From NCBI GenBank assembly GCA_016194985.1, contig JACQAK010000013.1, forward strand, positions 1 to 64,000: DNA of 64,000 bases, given 5' to 3'. The stretch comes from Bacteroidota bacterium (GTDB lineage: Bacteria; Bacteroidota; Bacteroidia; B-17B0; Aurantibacillaceae). The notes beneath the pieces are model-generated. The model saw only the letters and a list, made by a program, of their open reading frames with translations, had not been told where the DNA came from and did not search any database. The first letter of the stretch is position 1. Each line of letters starts with the position of its first letter. Shown here in pieces: positions 51,319 to 58,106 of this stretch. The position numbers were made by a program, and so were the translations under genes.

Positions 51319-52038
51319 CTATGGAGTAGTAATCGTACCGTGCAAGCCTACATACAAGTAGGTCTTAGCCGTATCAATTCCATCCAGCGAGCCCAACTCA
51401 ACTGTCGCCTCAAGAAGGATGTCATCATGAATGACACGTGGGTTGGCCAGCTTGTAGTAACCAATTGGTATTTGGGTATTATTACTGGTTTTGAAAACTG
51501 CGTTGTCTACATCGGTCATGATGATTTTTTTGTTGGCCTTCAAAGTGAATTCACCATTTGAAATCGCACCGAAATCTTCAATCTTACCATACTTTGCAGC
51601 GATGATCTTATCCGACGTATTGTTTTCAGCTACCGCAGCCAGCAGGAAAATTCCACTCACCAGCAAGGCTTGGTTCTTCGGTAATTTCGCATTACTGATA
51701 TTGCGGATACCAACTTCTTTCACATCCTGTGTTTCAAACAGCTTCACGGTTTTTGAGTTCACCAGCTTACGGCTGTAGATGATCGTGTCTGCAAGGCGCA
51801 GATCTCCTTTCAATAAACCGTCTTTGATGTGCTGCGGTAATTCATGGAAGTGTTTTTCCATTTCAGCCCGTGATCCCCTGCTTGCAGGAACACCTCCGGC
51901 CAGCTTGTTCATCACTTTCATGCGCTGGATCGGATTCATGCGCTTTAATGCGCCCAGCAATTCTTCGTTTTCAATCGCATCCAATCCTAAAAGTGCGCCT
52001 GAGTTGTTGTAGTCATTAAGACCTTCTAATTCTAACAT
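51319..52038 (-). CDS. Major capsid protein candidate of the element
   Basis: The 239-aa product has an acidic helical N-terminus (LELEGLNDYNNSGALLGLDA) and a basic helical segment (MNPIQRMKVMNKLAGGVPAS). A long beta-rich part follows from about residue 85: ADTIIYSRKLVNSKTVKLFE, ALLVSGIFLLAAVAE, GEFTLKANKKIIMTD, and GYYKLANPRVIHDDILLEAT ending TYLYVGLHGTITTP. Strand alternation over 150 residues suggests a jelly-roll fold; one jelly roll fits, and two would be tight. It is isolated by hairpins on both sides within an otherwise gapless train, as expected for a highly expressed coat gene. No homologue is named. Confidence 0.55.
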   Translation of the reverse strand: MLELEGLNDYNNSGALLGLDAIENEELLGALKRMNPIQRMKVMNKLAGGVPASRGSRAEMEKHFHELPQHIKDGLLKGDLRLADTIIYSRKLVNSKTVKLFETQDVKEVGIRNISNAKLPKNQALLVSGIFLLAAVAENNTSDKIIAAKYGKIEDFGAISNGEFTLKANKKIIMTDVDNAVFKTSNNTQIPIGYYKLANPRVIHDDILLEATVELGSLDGIDTAKTYLYVGLHGTITTP

Positions 52039-52091
52039 GGTTTTTCTTTTTTTAGTTTGACTTTTTTTGTTTTTGGGCAGTTCTTTTCTAA

Positions 52092-52117
52092 GGGAGGCAT
52101 TCCACCACGGATGCTCC
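52092..52117 (-). promoter_or_regulatory. Hairpin in the leader of the capsid candidate
   Basis: GGGAGCAT pairs with ATGCCTCCC (one bulge) across CCGTGGTGGA on the minus strand, in the 111-base gap before the 239-aa gene. It could terminate the preceding gene or protect the 5' end of the capsid message. Confidence 0.5.
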
Positions 52118-52149
52118 CGAAAAATTGAACTATTTATTCTTTGATTTTT

Positions 52150-52824
52150 TTACATGATCCTGTCTTCGATCTCGCCTTCCAGTCCGTTTACATCGTCCTC
52201 GGTTCCGTTCACATCATCTTCGGTTCCTGAGAAGTCACCGTCCATTCCGTTCATCTGTGCGAACTTTTTCCCGCTTTCCTCGATCTGTTGTTCGATGCGG
52301 TTTGCTTCTGTAAAATCAAGACCGCTTACATCTTCACCTCCGGGATGTTTGAAGTATTGAACATTGCCCATTCCGTTCGTTCCTTCTTCTTCCTCTTCGG
52401 TTTTTTCCTTGGCTTTTTTCTTCTTCATGATCTTGTCAAGGAATAACTGTCGTTTCAGGTTGTCTTTGAAATTGCTGAAACGTTCTTTGATGCCTTCGAT
52501 TCCTTCTTTCTCTGTACCGTTCATGGCTGCGCTTACAGTCTGGTATCCACCGGAGGCCATCATGCCCACGCCAAACACGGCTGCTGATGGGCTACCGAAA
52601 TAATGTCCCGCACCTGTGATCGCAATCCCAACGAGTAAAGAAGAACGTCCGACAACAGCACCAGCGAGGCTTCCCGCAATTCCACCAAAGAGAATATCCC
52701 TTCCTGTGTATGCAGCCGTCTTTTTGAAATCGTGCTTTGTTTCAACGGCAGCAGAATCTTTTGTACCCATGAGGGTTTTCTGTCTTGCCTGTTGCACGTA
52801 CTTGTTTTTACTTTTGTTGCTCAT
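52150..52824 (-). CDS. Gly-zipper membrane protein with acidic NG-motif tail
   Basis: The 224-aa product has a glycine-rich hydrophobic stretch about 38-90 (DILFGGIAGSLAGAVVGR, LLVGIAITGAGHYFGSP) of two or three helices. A Lys/Glu-rich segment follows, then an acidic tail with the tandem NGTEDDVNGTEDDVNGLEGE. Membrane insertion in a virion fits. It is likely an internal-membrane protein, though no homologue is recognised. Confidence 0.6.
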   Translation of the reverse strand: MSNKSKNKYVQQARQKTLMGTKDSAAVETKHDFKKTAAYTGRDILFGGIAGSLAGAVVGRSSLLVGIAITGAGHYFGSPSAAVFGVGMMASGGYQTVSAAMNGTEKEGIEGIKERFSNFKDNLKRQLFLDKIMKKKKAKEKTEEEEEGTNGMGNVQYFKHPGGEDVSGLDFTEANRIEQQIEESGKKFAQMNGMDGDFSGTEDDVNGTEDDVNGLEGEIEDRIM

Positions 52825-52854
52825 TGTTTTCTTTTTAATTTTTTCTTACTCTTT

Positions 52855-54771
52855 TTAAAGCAGGGTAACCAATTTCTTTTTTGCTTTTCCTTTTTTCGAA
52901 TGATTCCCTCCTTTCTTTGCTTTGTTTGGAGTTCCACTTAACAGATTCTTCCTGGACTTTCTTTTTTTCTGTGGCAGTCCGTTCAAAGCCGGTTTAGTTT
53001 TGGTTTCCGGTTTCGGTTTAAAGATTTGGTAGATCAGCGCAATCAAACCAAGTGATCCGATGCCAATGCCCACAGGCTTGATCCACTTTTTGTTGTTCTC
53101 CCAAAAGGTGGGTTTGGTAGTTGTGGATGTGCCTGAAGTTTTAGCTGCTGTTTTACTACCTGAACCTCCGCTTTCGCCACCATCACTTTCATCACTGCCA
53201 TCGCCACTGTCATTGGAAGTTGAACCGCCAGACCCGGAAGTTTTATTCGCTGGTTTGTTTGTTGATCCGTTTGTGCTTTCTTCTGATTCGTTTGATGAAG
53301 AATTATCTGAACCCGAATCTGAAGCACCGGAATCATTGCTTTTGCTTTCATTGGTTGAAGCATCATTTGTGCTTTCATTTCCACCACCTGAGTCCCCACC
53401 GCTCTCACCGCCACCGCTCTCACCACCGCCTGAATCACCGCCTCCACCTTCACCACCAGCCGCTTTTTTCTTAGGCACTAAACTGCCTACGCTTTTGATC
53501 AGTGCTGCAATCGTTGTGAGAACTGTAGTTGCTGCTGCGATTGTTGCTGCGGTTGCTGGCTCTCCAAGTTCACCTAAACCATCGATGCCATCCATGCTTT
53601 CAGAGAGGTACATTTCTCTTCCGAGTAATTGCGATAGCGGCATATCTTCATTCAGACCATCTACATTGCCGAGTTCTCCCAAACCATTCACCGGAACTTC
53701 TTTGTTTCTGTTTCCTCTTCCTGTCAGGATTGCTTTTTTCAGGTTCTCCGGTTTCCCTCCAGCACCGTAAAAAATCTTTTCCAGTTTTTCACGTATGTTT
53801 TTCATTTTTGCATAGCGATCCATTAGTAAACCTTTTTGTCTCGCCTGATCTTCCGTGAGGTAAGCGTAACGCATCTGCTCTCCGATCTTCATAAAGTTGA
53901 TCTTCATCGCTGCCAAGATTCCTGCACGAAGAGTTGCGGTGGCCGGATTTAACCTGTTGGTTATATGCAATCCTTTTTTAAGAAAGTTTTTAATCTTCGC
54001 ACCTTTCTTCTGTGTGCCACCTTCAGGTGCAGGTTTCTTTTTAAAGAGTCCTTTCTTTTTCGGTGCGCCACCACCGCCTCCTGAAGCAGCTTTGCGTTTA
54101 AATATTTTCCCTAATTCGGAAAGTGCTTCCTGCTCTCCCATCAGACCCATAAAGTCTTGGGAGTCGCCTGTTCTGTAATTGTTGGTGTCGGGGACACCGT
54201 TTAGGTATTCTAAATCCATATCTGTGTCTTTTTTTTCTGTATAGGGTTCTTCATAATCAAATGATCTTACCACGCAATCGATAGTGATGTACTTTCCGTT
54301 GTCGAGTGGGACGATGGGGTAGATGTGTTGAAAGTGGTTCTCGCTATACTTGGTTATTCTTAATTTATGTTTGATGTTAAGATTTGAAAGAATGCTGGAG
54401 ATGAATACCGTGTAACAATCACAATCAACACCCATCTGTTCTCCTTTCTCATCGGCGTTATGCCTGTCGTGCCATGCACGGGCTGGCGAGCGTACCTGTT
54501 CTTTTCCATCCTCATCTTTTTTGTAAGCGATGTGGTCTGTAACAAACTGCCAGATATTGCGGCAGGTCTGTTCCAGCGTTGACGCTTTCATTTCTGCGAG
54601 GGCAAACCGCTTGGTATGGAAGAGCGTTTCACGAACCACCGCCGGGATCAAAAGAAGTGTATCTGCTACTGTTGCTCCTTTCTTTTTTCTGATGGTGATG
54701 AGTTTCGCCTTCGGAAAATAGTGGTCGTACTCAAAGCCAGGTTTAACTATTACTTCTTCTCTGCGTTGCAT
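52855..54771 (-). CDS. Transglutaminase-like protein with membrane anchors and Ser/Gly-rich linker
   Basis: The 638-aa product begins with a transglutaminase/papain-like domain (about 1-170). The Cys motif GVDCDCYTVFISSILSNL near 110-128 precedes a His in HFQHIYPIVPL near 147 and an Asp in KYITIDCVVRSF near 160, a plausible Cys-His-Asp triad. Basic linkers follow (KKKGLFKKKPAPEGG). Hydrophobic helices lie near 400-425 (ATIAAATTVLTTIAAL) and 573-590 (VGIGIGSLGLIALIYQIF), with a long Ser/Gly-rich spacer (about 435-555) between them and a Lys-rich tail. It could be a maturation or crosslinking enzyme anchored in a virion membrane. Confidence 0.7.
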   Translation of the reverse strand: MQRREEVIVKPGFEYDHYFPKAKLITIRKKKGATVADTLLLIPAVVRETLFHTKRFALAEMKASTLEQTCRNIWQFVTDHIAYKKDEDGKEQVRSPARAWHDRHNADEKGEQMGVDCDCYTVFISSILSNLNIKHKLRITKYSENHFQHIYPIVPLDNGKYITIDCVVRSFDYEEPYTEKKDTDMDLEYLNGVPDTNNYRTGDSQDFMGLMGEQEALSELGKIFKRKAASGGGGGAPKKKGLFKKKPAPEGGTQKKGAKIKNFLKKGLHITNRLNPATATLRAGILAAMKINFMKIGEQMRYAYLTEDQARQKGLLMDRYAKMKNIREKLEKIFYGAGGKPENLKKAILTGRGNRNKEVPVNGLGELGNVDGLNEDMPLSQLLGREMYLSESMDGIDGLGELGEPATAATIAAATTVLTTIAALIKSVGSLVPKKKAAGGEGGGGDSGGGESGGGESGGDSGGGNESTNDASTNESKSNDSGASDSGSDNSSSNESEESTNGSTNKPANKTSGSGGSTSNDSGDGSDESDGGESGGSGSKTAAKTSGTSTTTKPTFWENNKKWIKPVGIGIGSLGLIALIYQIFKPKPETKTKPALNGLPQKKRKSRKNLLSGTPNKAKKGGNHSKKGKAKKKLVTLL

Positions 54772-55323
54772 TTACTTTTGTTTTCTTAGTGTTACACTTT
54801 GTTCTTTGTTGTAAGGGATCAGTGTTCTCTTGCCAAGATTGATTAATCGCTTCCATTCTTTTTTATCCTCGTTGTATTCCCAATAAGGATCAATATGCGT
54901 GATGGTGGTGATATCAATTTTCACTTCAGTATTGTTCTGTACCGCTTTCAATAAAGCTCCAGCCATTGATAGCACACTGGTGATGGGAACCTGCATCATG
55001 ATTTGCGAAATGGCTGCTTCACCAAAACCCGGCATTTCAATATCCTTATTCACGGCTTGAGAAGTGCCGATCACGGAACCTTTATAGGAAAGCCGGATGT
55101 ATGGGTACTTCATTTTGAAAGCGGCGGTTGTTGGATTTTTCAATTGTACATCGATGCGAATCGTGAGTCCTGTAAAATCCAACTTGTGAATTTTAGCGGT
55201 TGGAATAACATCCAATTCAGGTGAGGCATTTTTTAGCTTGATCAGTTTGGGAATAAAAATTATTCCACCGATGATCACGCCCCCGGCCAGTGTTCCAACT
55301 GTTATTTTTTTCCAAACTTCCAT
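54772..55323 (-). CDS. Membrane-anchored LEA14/WHy-like protein
   Basis: The 183-aa product has an N-terminal membrane helix (ITVGTLAGGVIIGGIIFIP). An LEA type-2 domain follows: HKLDFTGLTIRIDVQLKNPT, FKMKYPYIRLSYKG, and DIEMPGFGEAAISQIMMQVP, the beta-sandwich of WHy/LEA_2 proteins. It then ends in basic residues. LEA-2 proteins protect or scaffold; a virion role is inferred from the gene order. The stop overlaps the start of the transglutaminase-like gene (TAAATG). Confidence 0.72.
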   Translation of the reverse strand: MEVWKKITVGTLAGGVIIGGIIFIPKLIKLKNASPELDVIPTAKIHKLDFTGLTIRIDVQLKNPTTAAFKMKYPYIRLSYKGSVIGTSQAVNKDIEMPGFGEAAISQIMMQVPITSVLSMAGALLKAVQNNTEVKIDITTITHIDPYWEYNEDKKEWKRLINLGKRTLIPYNKEQSVTLRKQK

Positions 55324-55324
55324 T

Positions 55325-55504
55325 TTACTTTTTTTTCATTTTTTCACTGAAATAATCTCCGGCTATTTTGAACCCCATCCATATCACCCCGCCGATCAGG
55401 GCTTTCACTGCATAATCCATCAGGCCGGAGTAATCAATGTTGGCCATAAGGATCGTTCCGGTAAGGAAGATGTTGCTGCTGTGATCTGATTGCGATTTTT
55501 CCAT
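55325..55504 (-). CDS. Small membrane protein (59 aa)
   Basis: An ATG at 55504, sharing one base with the stop of the upstream gene (TAATG), opens a 59-codon frame to 55325. It fills the space to the LEA-like gene. The product (MEKSQSDHSSNIFLTGTILM, then AVKALIGGVIWMGFKIAG) has one or two membrane helices and a basic end. It matches the holin/accessory size class. Confidence 0.6.
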   Translation of the reverse strand: MEKSQSDHSSNIFLTGTILMANIDYSGLMDYAVKALIGGVIWMGFKIAGDYFSEKMKKK

Positions 55505-56082
55505 TAGCTGTTGTTTTTAATTGCTTCGTCTGTCATCTTATACAGTTCCATCATTAAGCGGAAGCAGCGAGGCCATAACCATTCAGGAGTAAGGTTGTGC
55601 AGGATCATATCCTCGTTTGCATCCTGCATGATAAGACAGTTTATGAACTGATCGAGCCAGTTTTCGGGAATGTATATTTCCTGATCGAAAAGGGCTTGGC
55701 ATTTTTCATCGTCATAGAAGTCCGGGTTCTGCAAGTCGAAAACTTTGTCTTCGCCCTCTGAAAAATAAATGCTGAACAAGATCGCTGCAATAAAATCACG
55801 CACTTCTTCCACGTTTTTGAACTCCCGCTCATGCAATCCTTTCAAAGCGTTTTCAATTAAAGGAGAATTGTATTCTTTTGGATAGCATTTATATATGAGC
55901 AGCTTAAATAAACAAGGTGCGATATGAAGTTTTTTATGCATCTGGCTCTCCCTTTTTATCTTGTCCATTTTTAATTTTGCGGTTCCAAGTCTTTGACCTA
56001 TATCCTCCAATTCAGCTTCCAGTTCAACAGCATCCAAAAGGAAGGATGGTATTTGATAGGTTTTTACTTTTGTTTTTTTCAT
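55504..56082 (-). CDS. Hypothetical helical protein
   Basis: The 192-aa product is taken from ATG 56082; a longer frame to 56151 adds a leader with no support. It is mostly helical, with charged segments (AVELEAELEDIGQRLGTAKL) and a Trp-rich C-terminal part (IPENWLDQFINCLIM, TPEWLWPRCFRLMMELY). No hydrophobic anchor or known motif is seen. It is followed without a gap by the 59-aa membrane gene. Confidence 0.6.
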   Translation of the reverse strand: MKKTKVKTYQIPSFLLDAVELEAELEDIGQRLGTAKLKMDKIKRESQMHKKLHIAPCLFKLLIYKCYPKEYNSPLIENALKGLHEREFKNVEEVRDFIAAILFSIYFSEGEDKVFDLQNPDFYDDEKCQALFDQEIYIPENWLDQFINCLIMQDANEDMILHNLTPEWLWPRCFRLMMELYKMTDEAIKNNS

Positions 56083-56199
56083 AATCTTTTTTTTAGTTTT
56101 TGTTTGGTTATTTCTGAATTCGGGTACAAAGGTCTTAACTAACTTTTCCACGAAAACCGGGTACGGTAGTGATCGTACAAGGATGTGTATCTAAGTGTA

Positions 56200-56436
56200 T
56201 TAATCGGTATCCTTCTGCATCGGTTTTTTTAATTCATGTGTTGGAATTCCATATTGCGCCACTATTTTTTGTACCTGTTCAGGACTAAATATTTTTGAGT
56301 GTTTTAATTTCCACTCCACTGCAAAAGGTTTTAACCATTTATAGAAAGTTCTGAACGGAACGCCATACATTTCCTGTAATTCCTTTCTGTAATATGCTTT
56401 GATTTCAAAGCCACTATTATTAGTTGTTTGTTCCAT
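56200..56436 (-). CDS. Small HTH-type DNA-binding protein
   Basis: The 78-aa product (ATG 56436) has a single helix-turn-helix region: YYRKELQEMYGVPFRTFYKW, then KIFSPEQVQKIVAQYGIP. It resembles MerR/excisionase-like folds and is clearly related to the 93-aa protein at 57798 by shared FY-x-x-x-KP, S-x-x-QV and G-x-P spacing. It starts just at the stop of the upstream 192-aa gene. An excisionase or regulator is plausible. Confidence 0.68.
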   Translation of the reverse strand: MEQTTNNSGFEIKAYYRKELQEMYGVPFRTFYKWLKPFAVEWKLKHSKIFSPEQVQKIVAQYGIPTHELKKPMQKDTD

Positions 56437-56437
56437 C

Positions 56438-57016
56438 TTAGTTGTTGTATTGAAGGTTGATAATGGTATTGTTGAAAATTTGAAGCAGATCGAACTGCTT
56501 TTCATTCATCAGCTGGCGGCGATATTTATGGAAGACTTGTTGGCTTGGTGTCTCTGTATATTTGAGAATGCCGTTGGCGAAAATTTTAATTCCTTTATTG
56601 TAATCAGGAACATCTGCACGTACTTCTTTCACCCGTTCCAGCCAGCCTTCTGTTCCGGCCAAGCCCAATGGATAATAAATGTTTAACCAGTCCTGTGGCT
56701 TTGAAATGTAGCGACCTCTTTTGCGTGAAACATAGCGTTTCGCCAAGCAGATGCGCTCTACCAATTCGATAAAGGCTTGTGTGGTGGATTTTCTTTTGAA
56801 TAAGTGAAGTACGATCAGGTTTTTGAACTCTTCTTTTTCTTTTGAAGAAAAATCTTGGTGAGGCCATAATGCTCCGTGAGCTGCATTCCAAATCCCCTCG
56901 ATCAGTCTTTCATTTTTTAACTGGTGTGGTTGGTAGAATAGATTTAACTGTGTTGTTTTGGTTTTACCGTTTGTTGTTCTTTGTTTTTTTACTTGTGTCT
57001 TTTGATTTGTTTTCAT
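56438..57016 (-). CDS. Hypothetical protein beside iteron-like repeats
   Basis: The 192-aa product is basic at its N-terminus. It then has mixed helices and an aromatic-rich middle (GIWNAAHGALWPHQDFSS, RYVSRKRGRYISKPQDWLNI). It is the first gene after the repeat region at 57112-57241 in the leftward direction, so it could be a replication or regulatory protein acting on those repeats. No known Rep motif is visible. Confidence 0.6.
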   Translation of the reverse strand: MKTNQKTQVKKQRTTNGKTKTTQLNLFYQPHQLKNERLIEGIWNAAHGALWPHQDFSSKEKEEFKNLIVLHLFKRKSTTQAFIELVERICLAKRYVSRKRGRYISKPQDWLNIYYPLGLAGTEGWLERVKEVRADVPDYNKGIKIFANGILKYTETPSQQVFHKYRRQLMNEKQFDLLQIFNNTIINLQYNN

Positions 57017-57111
57017 GATGTCCTCGCTTTCTTTTATATTTATTTTTTTTGATTTCTTTGCTTACGAGGACAAAGTTCCGACAAGTGAAATGCGTGAAAA
57101 CCGAGAACGGT

Positions 57112-57241
57112 CAGTTAGGGGAAGGAAACGTAAAATAAAGATGAATAAAGTTGCTTACGTTCAAATAGGGTAAGTAAGCGTAAGAAATCAAAAGGAAACG
57201 CAGGTTAGGGTAAAGTATGTACAGTTAGGGTAAGAAACGTA
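57112..57241. repeat. Iteron-like repeats (origin or operator)
   Basis: Four copies of a CAGTTAGGGTAAG-AACGTA unit occur at 57112-57132, 57162-57182, 57201-57221 and 57222-57241, with a partial AAAGGAAACGCA at 57191. Spacings are 50, 39 and 21 bp; the last two copies adjoin. Related sequence (GTACAAGGATGTGTAT) reappears near 56173 and 57273. An 8-bp inverted repeat, TGTCCTCG/CGAGGACA (57019-57026, 57065-57072), flanks the start of the 192-aa gene. A plasmid-type origin or an operator array both fit. Confidence 0.6.
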
Positions 57242-57281
57242 CAAGGAAGTGCAATCTTCCTGTCTTAAATAGGATGTGTAT

Positions 57282-57312
57282 AAAATAAAAAAACCGAGAC
57301 TGGCTCGGCTTT
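57282..57312 (-). terminator. Terminator of the right-hand regulatory genes
   Basis: GCCGAG pairs with CTCGGT on the minus strand around CCAGT, followed by a T-run. It separates the 57342-58079 genes from the repeat region. Confidence 0.8.
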
Positions 57313-57341
57313 CTATTAATTGAGGAAGTAAAATATTTATG

Positions 57342-57773
57342 TTATGGCTTCATAGTTTGTACATAGGCTTCAAAACTACTGATGCAGGCATTTAAGTTTT
57401 CGTCTTGTAATAATTTAGCATCATCCCGGTAAACATTCACGAGGTATTTCCAGTAACCAATAAACAATTCGTTATTGTTTTCTTTGATAGCTAAACTAAT
57501 TTTTGCCCTGCGTACCGCTTCCTTCAAACCTGATTCAATTTTCAGGTAAGTATCCGGATTATGTTTTGCCTTTTTGAAATGATAATTACTCAGAGCCTCC
57601 TGCATCGGGTAAACGTAATCATGAATGCGAACTGCTAATGATGTTTTCTCTTCGCCTTTTAAAGGCGTGGTGTTCAGGTAGCGAAAAGTAACATGGTGAA
57701 AATCCATGAACTTTAATTCTTTTTTAAACAGACTTGTTTCGTTTTCTTTTTTCGGTGGTGTATATACGTTCAT
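57342..57773 (-). CDS. Hypothetical protein
   Basis: The 143-aa product has a mixed alpha/beta composition with FMDFHHVTFRYLNTTPL and NNNELFIGYWKYLVNVYRDD. It is basic overall and has no anchor. It is the last gene before the terminator and the iteron-like region. No family is recognised. Confidence 0.58.
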   Translation of the reverse strand: MNVYTPPKKENETSLFKKELKFMDFHHVTFRYLNTTPLKGEEKTSLAVRIHDYVYPMQEALSNYHFKKAKHNPDTYLKIESGLKEAVRRAKISLAIKENNNELFIGYWKYLVNVYRDDAKLLQDENLNACISSFEAYVQTMKP

Positions 57774-57797
57774 ACTATTAAGTTTTATGGGATGTTG

Positions 57798-58079
57798 TTA
57801 CGATAAAATATTCTTCCTTGCACTTGAGTTTAATTTATTTTCCTCTTTGATGATATAGGCATCATCCTGCATACACGGAGGCAACCCTAAGCATTGAAAA
57901 ATAATTTCAACTTGTTTTGAAGAATAATATCTTCCTAACTTCACTCCAACAGTCGCTTCGTGTGGTTTAAAAAGTGAATAAAATGCGCGATGCTTCATTT
58001 CATAGAGCCCTGCCAAATCGCTTTTGGTGTAAGGTCTAAGCCCTACCTTGTGTTTTTGCTCTGCTTCTTTCTCTTTCAT
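57798..58079 (-). CDS. HTH-type protein, paralogue of the 78-aa gene
   Basis: The 93-aa product carries YTKSDLAGLYEMKHRAFYSL, then KLGRYYSSKQVEIIFQCLGLP. This shares position and residues with the 78-aa protein at 56200 (FY-x-x-x-KP, QV, G-L/I-P). A small HTH/MerR-like DNA-binding domain is likely. It lies next to the XRE+ImmA-like regulator. Confidence 0.66.
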   Translation of the reverse strand: MKEKEAEQKHKVGLRPYTKSDLAGLYEMKHRAFYSLFKPHEATVGVKLGRYYSSKQVEIIFQCLGLPPCMQDDAYIIKEENKLNSSARKNILS

Positions 58080-58106
58080 ATGCTTAAATTTATTTGTTAC
58101 TAAGGA

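Noticed and set aside
53060-53770. 236-aa Pro/Ser-rich rightward frame
   Set aside because: It is the antisense shadow of the Ser/Gly-rich linker of the transglutaminase-like gene. Repetitive codons leave a long open opposite frame.
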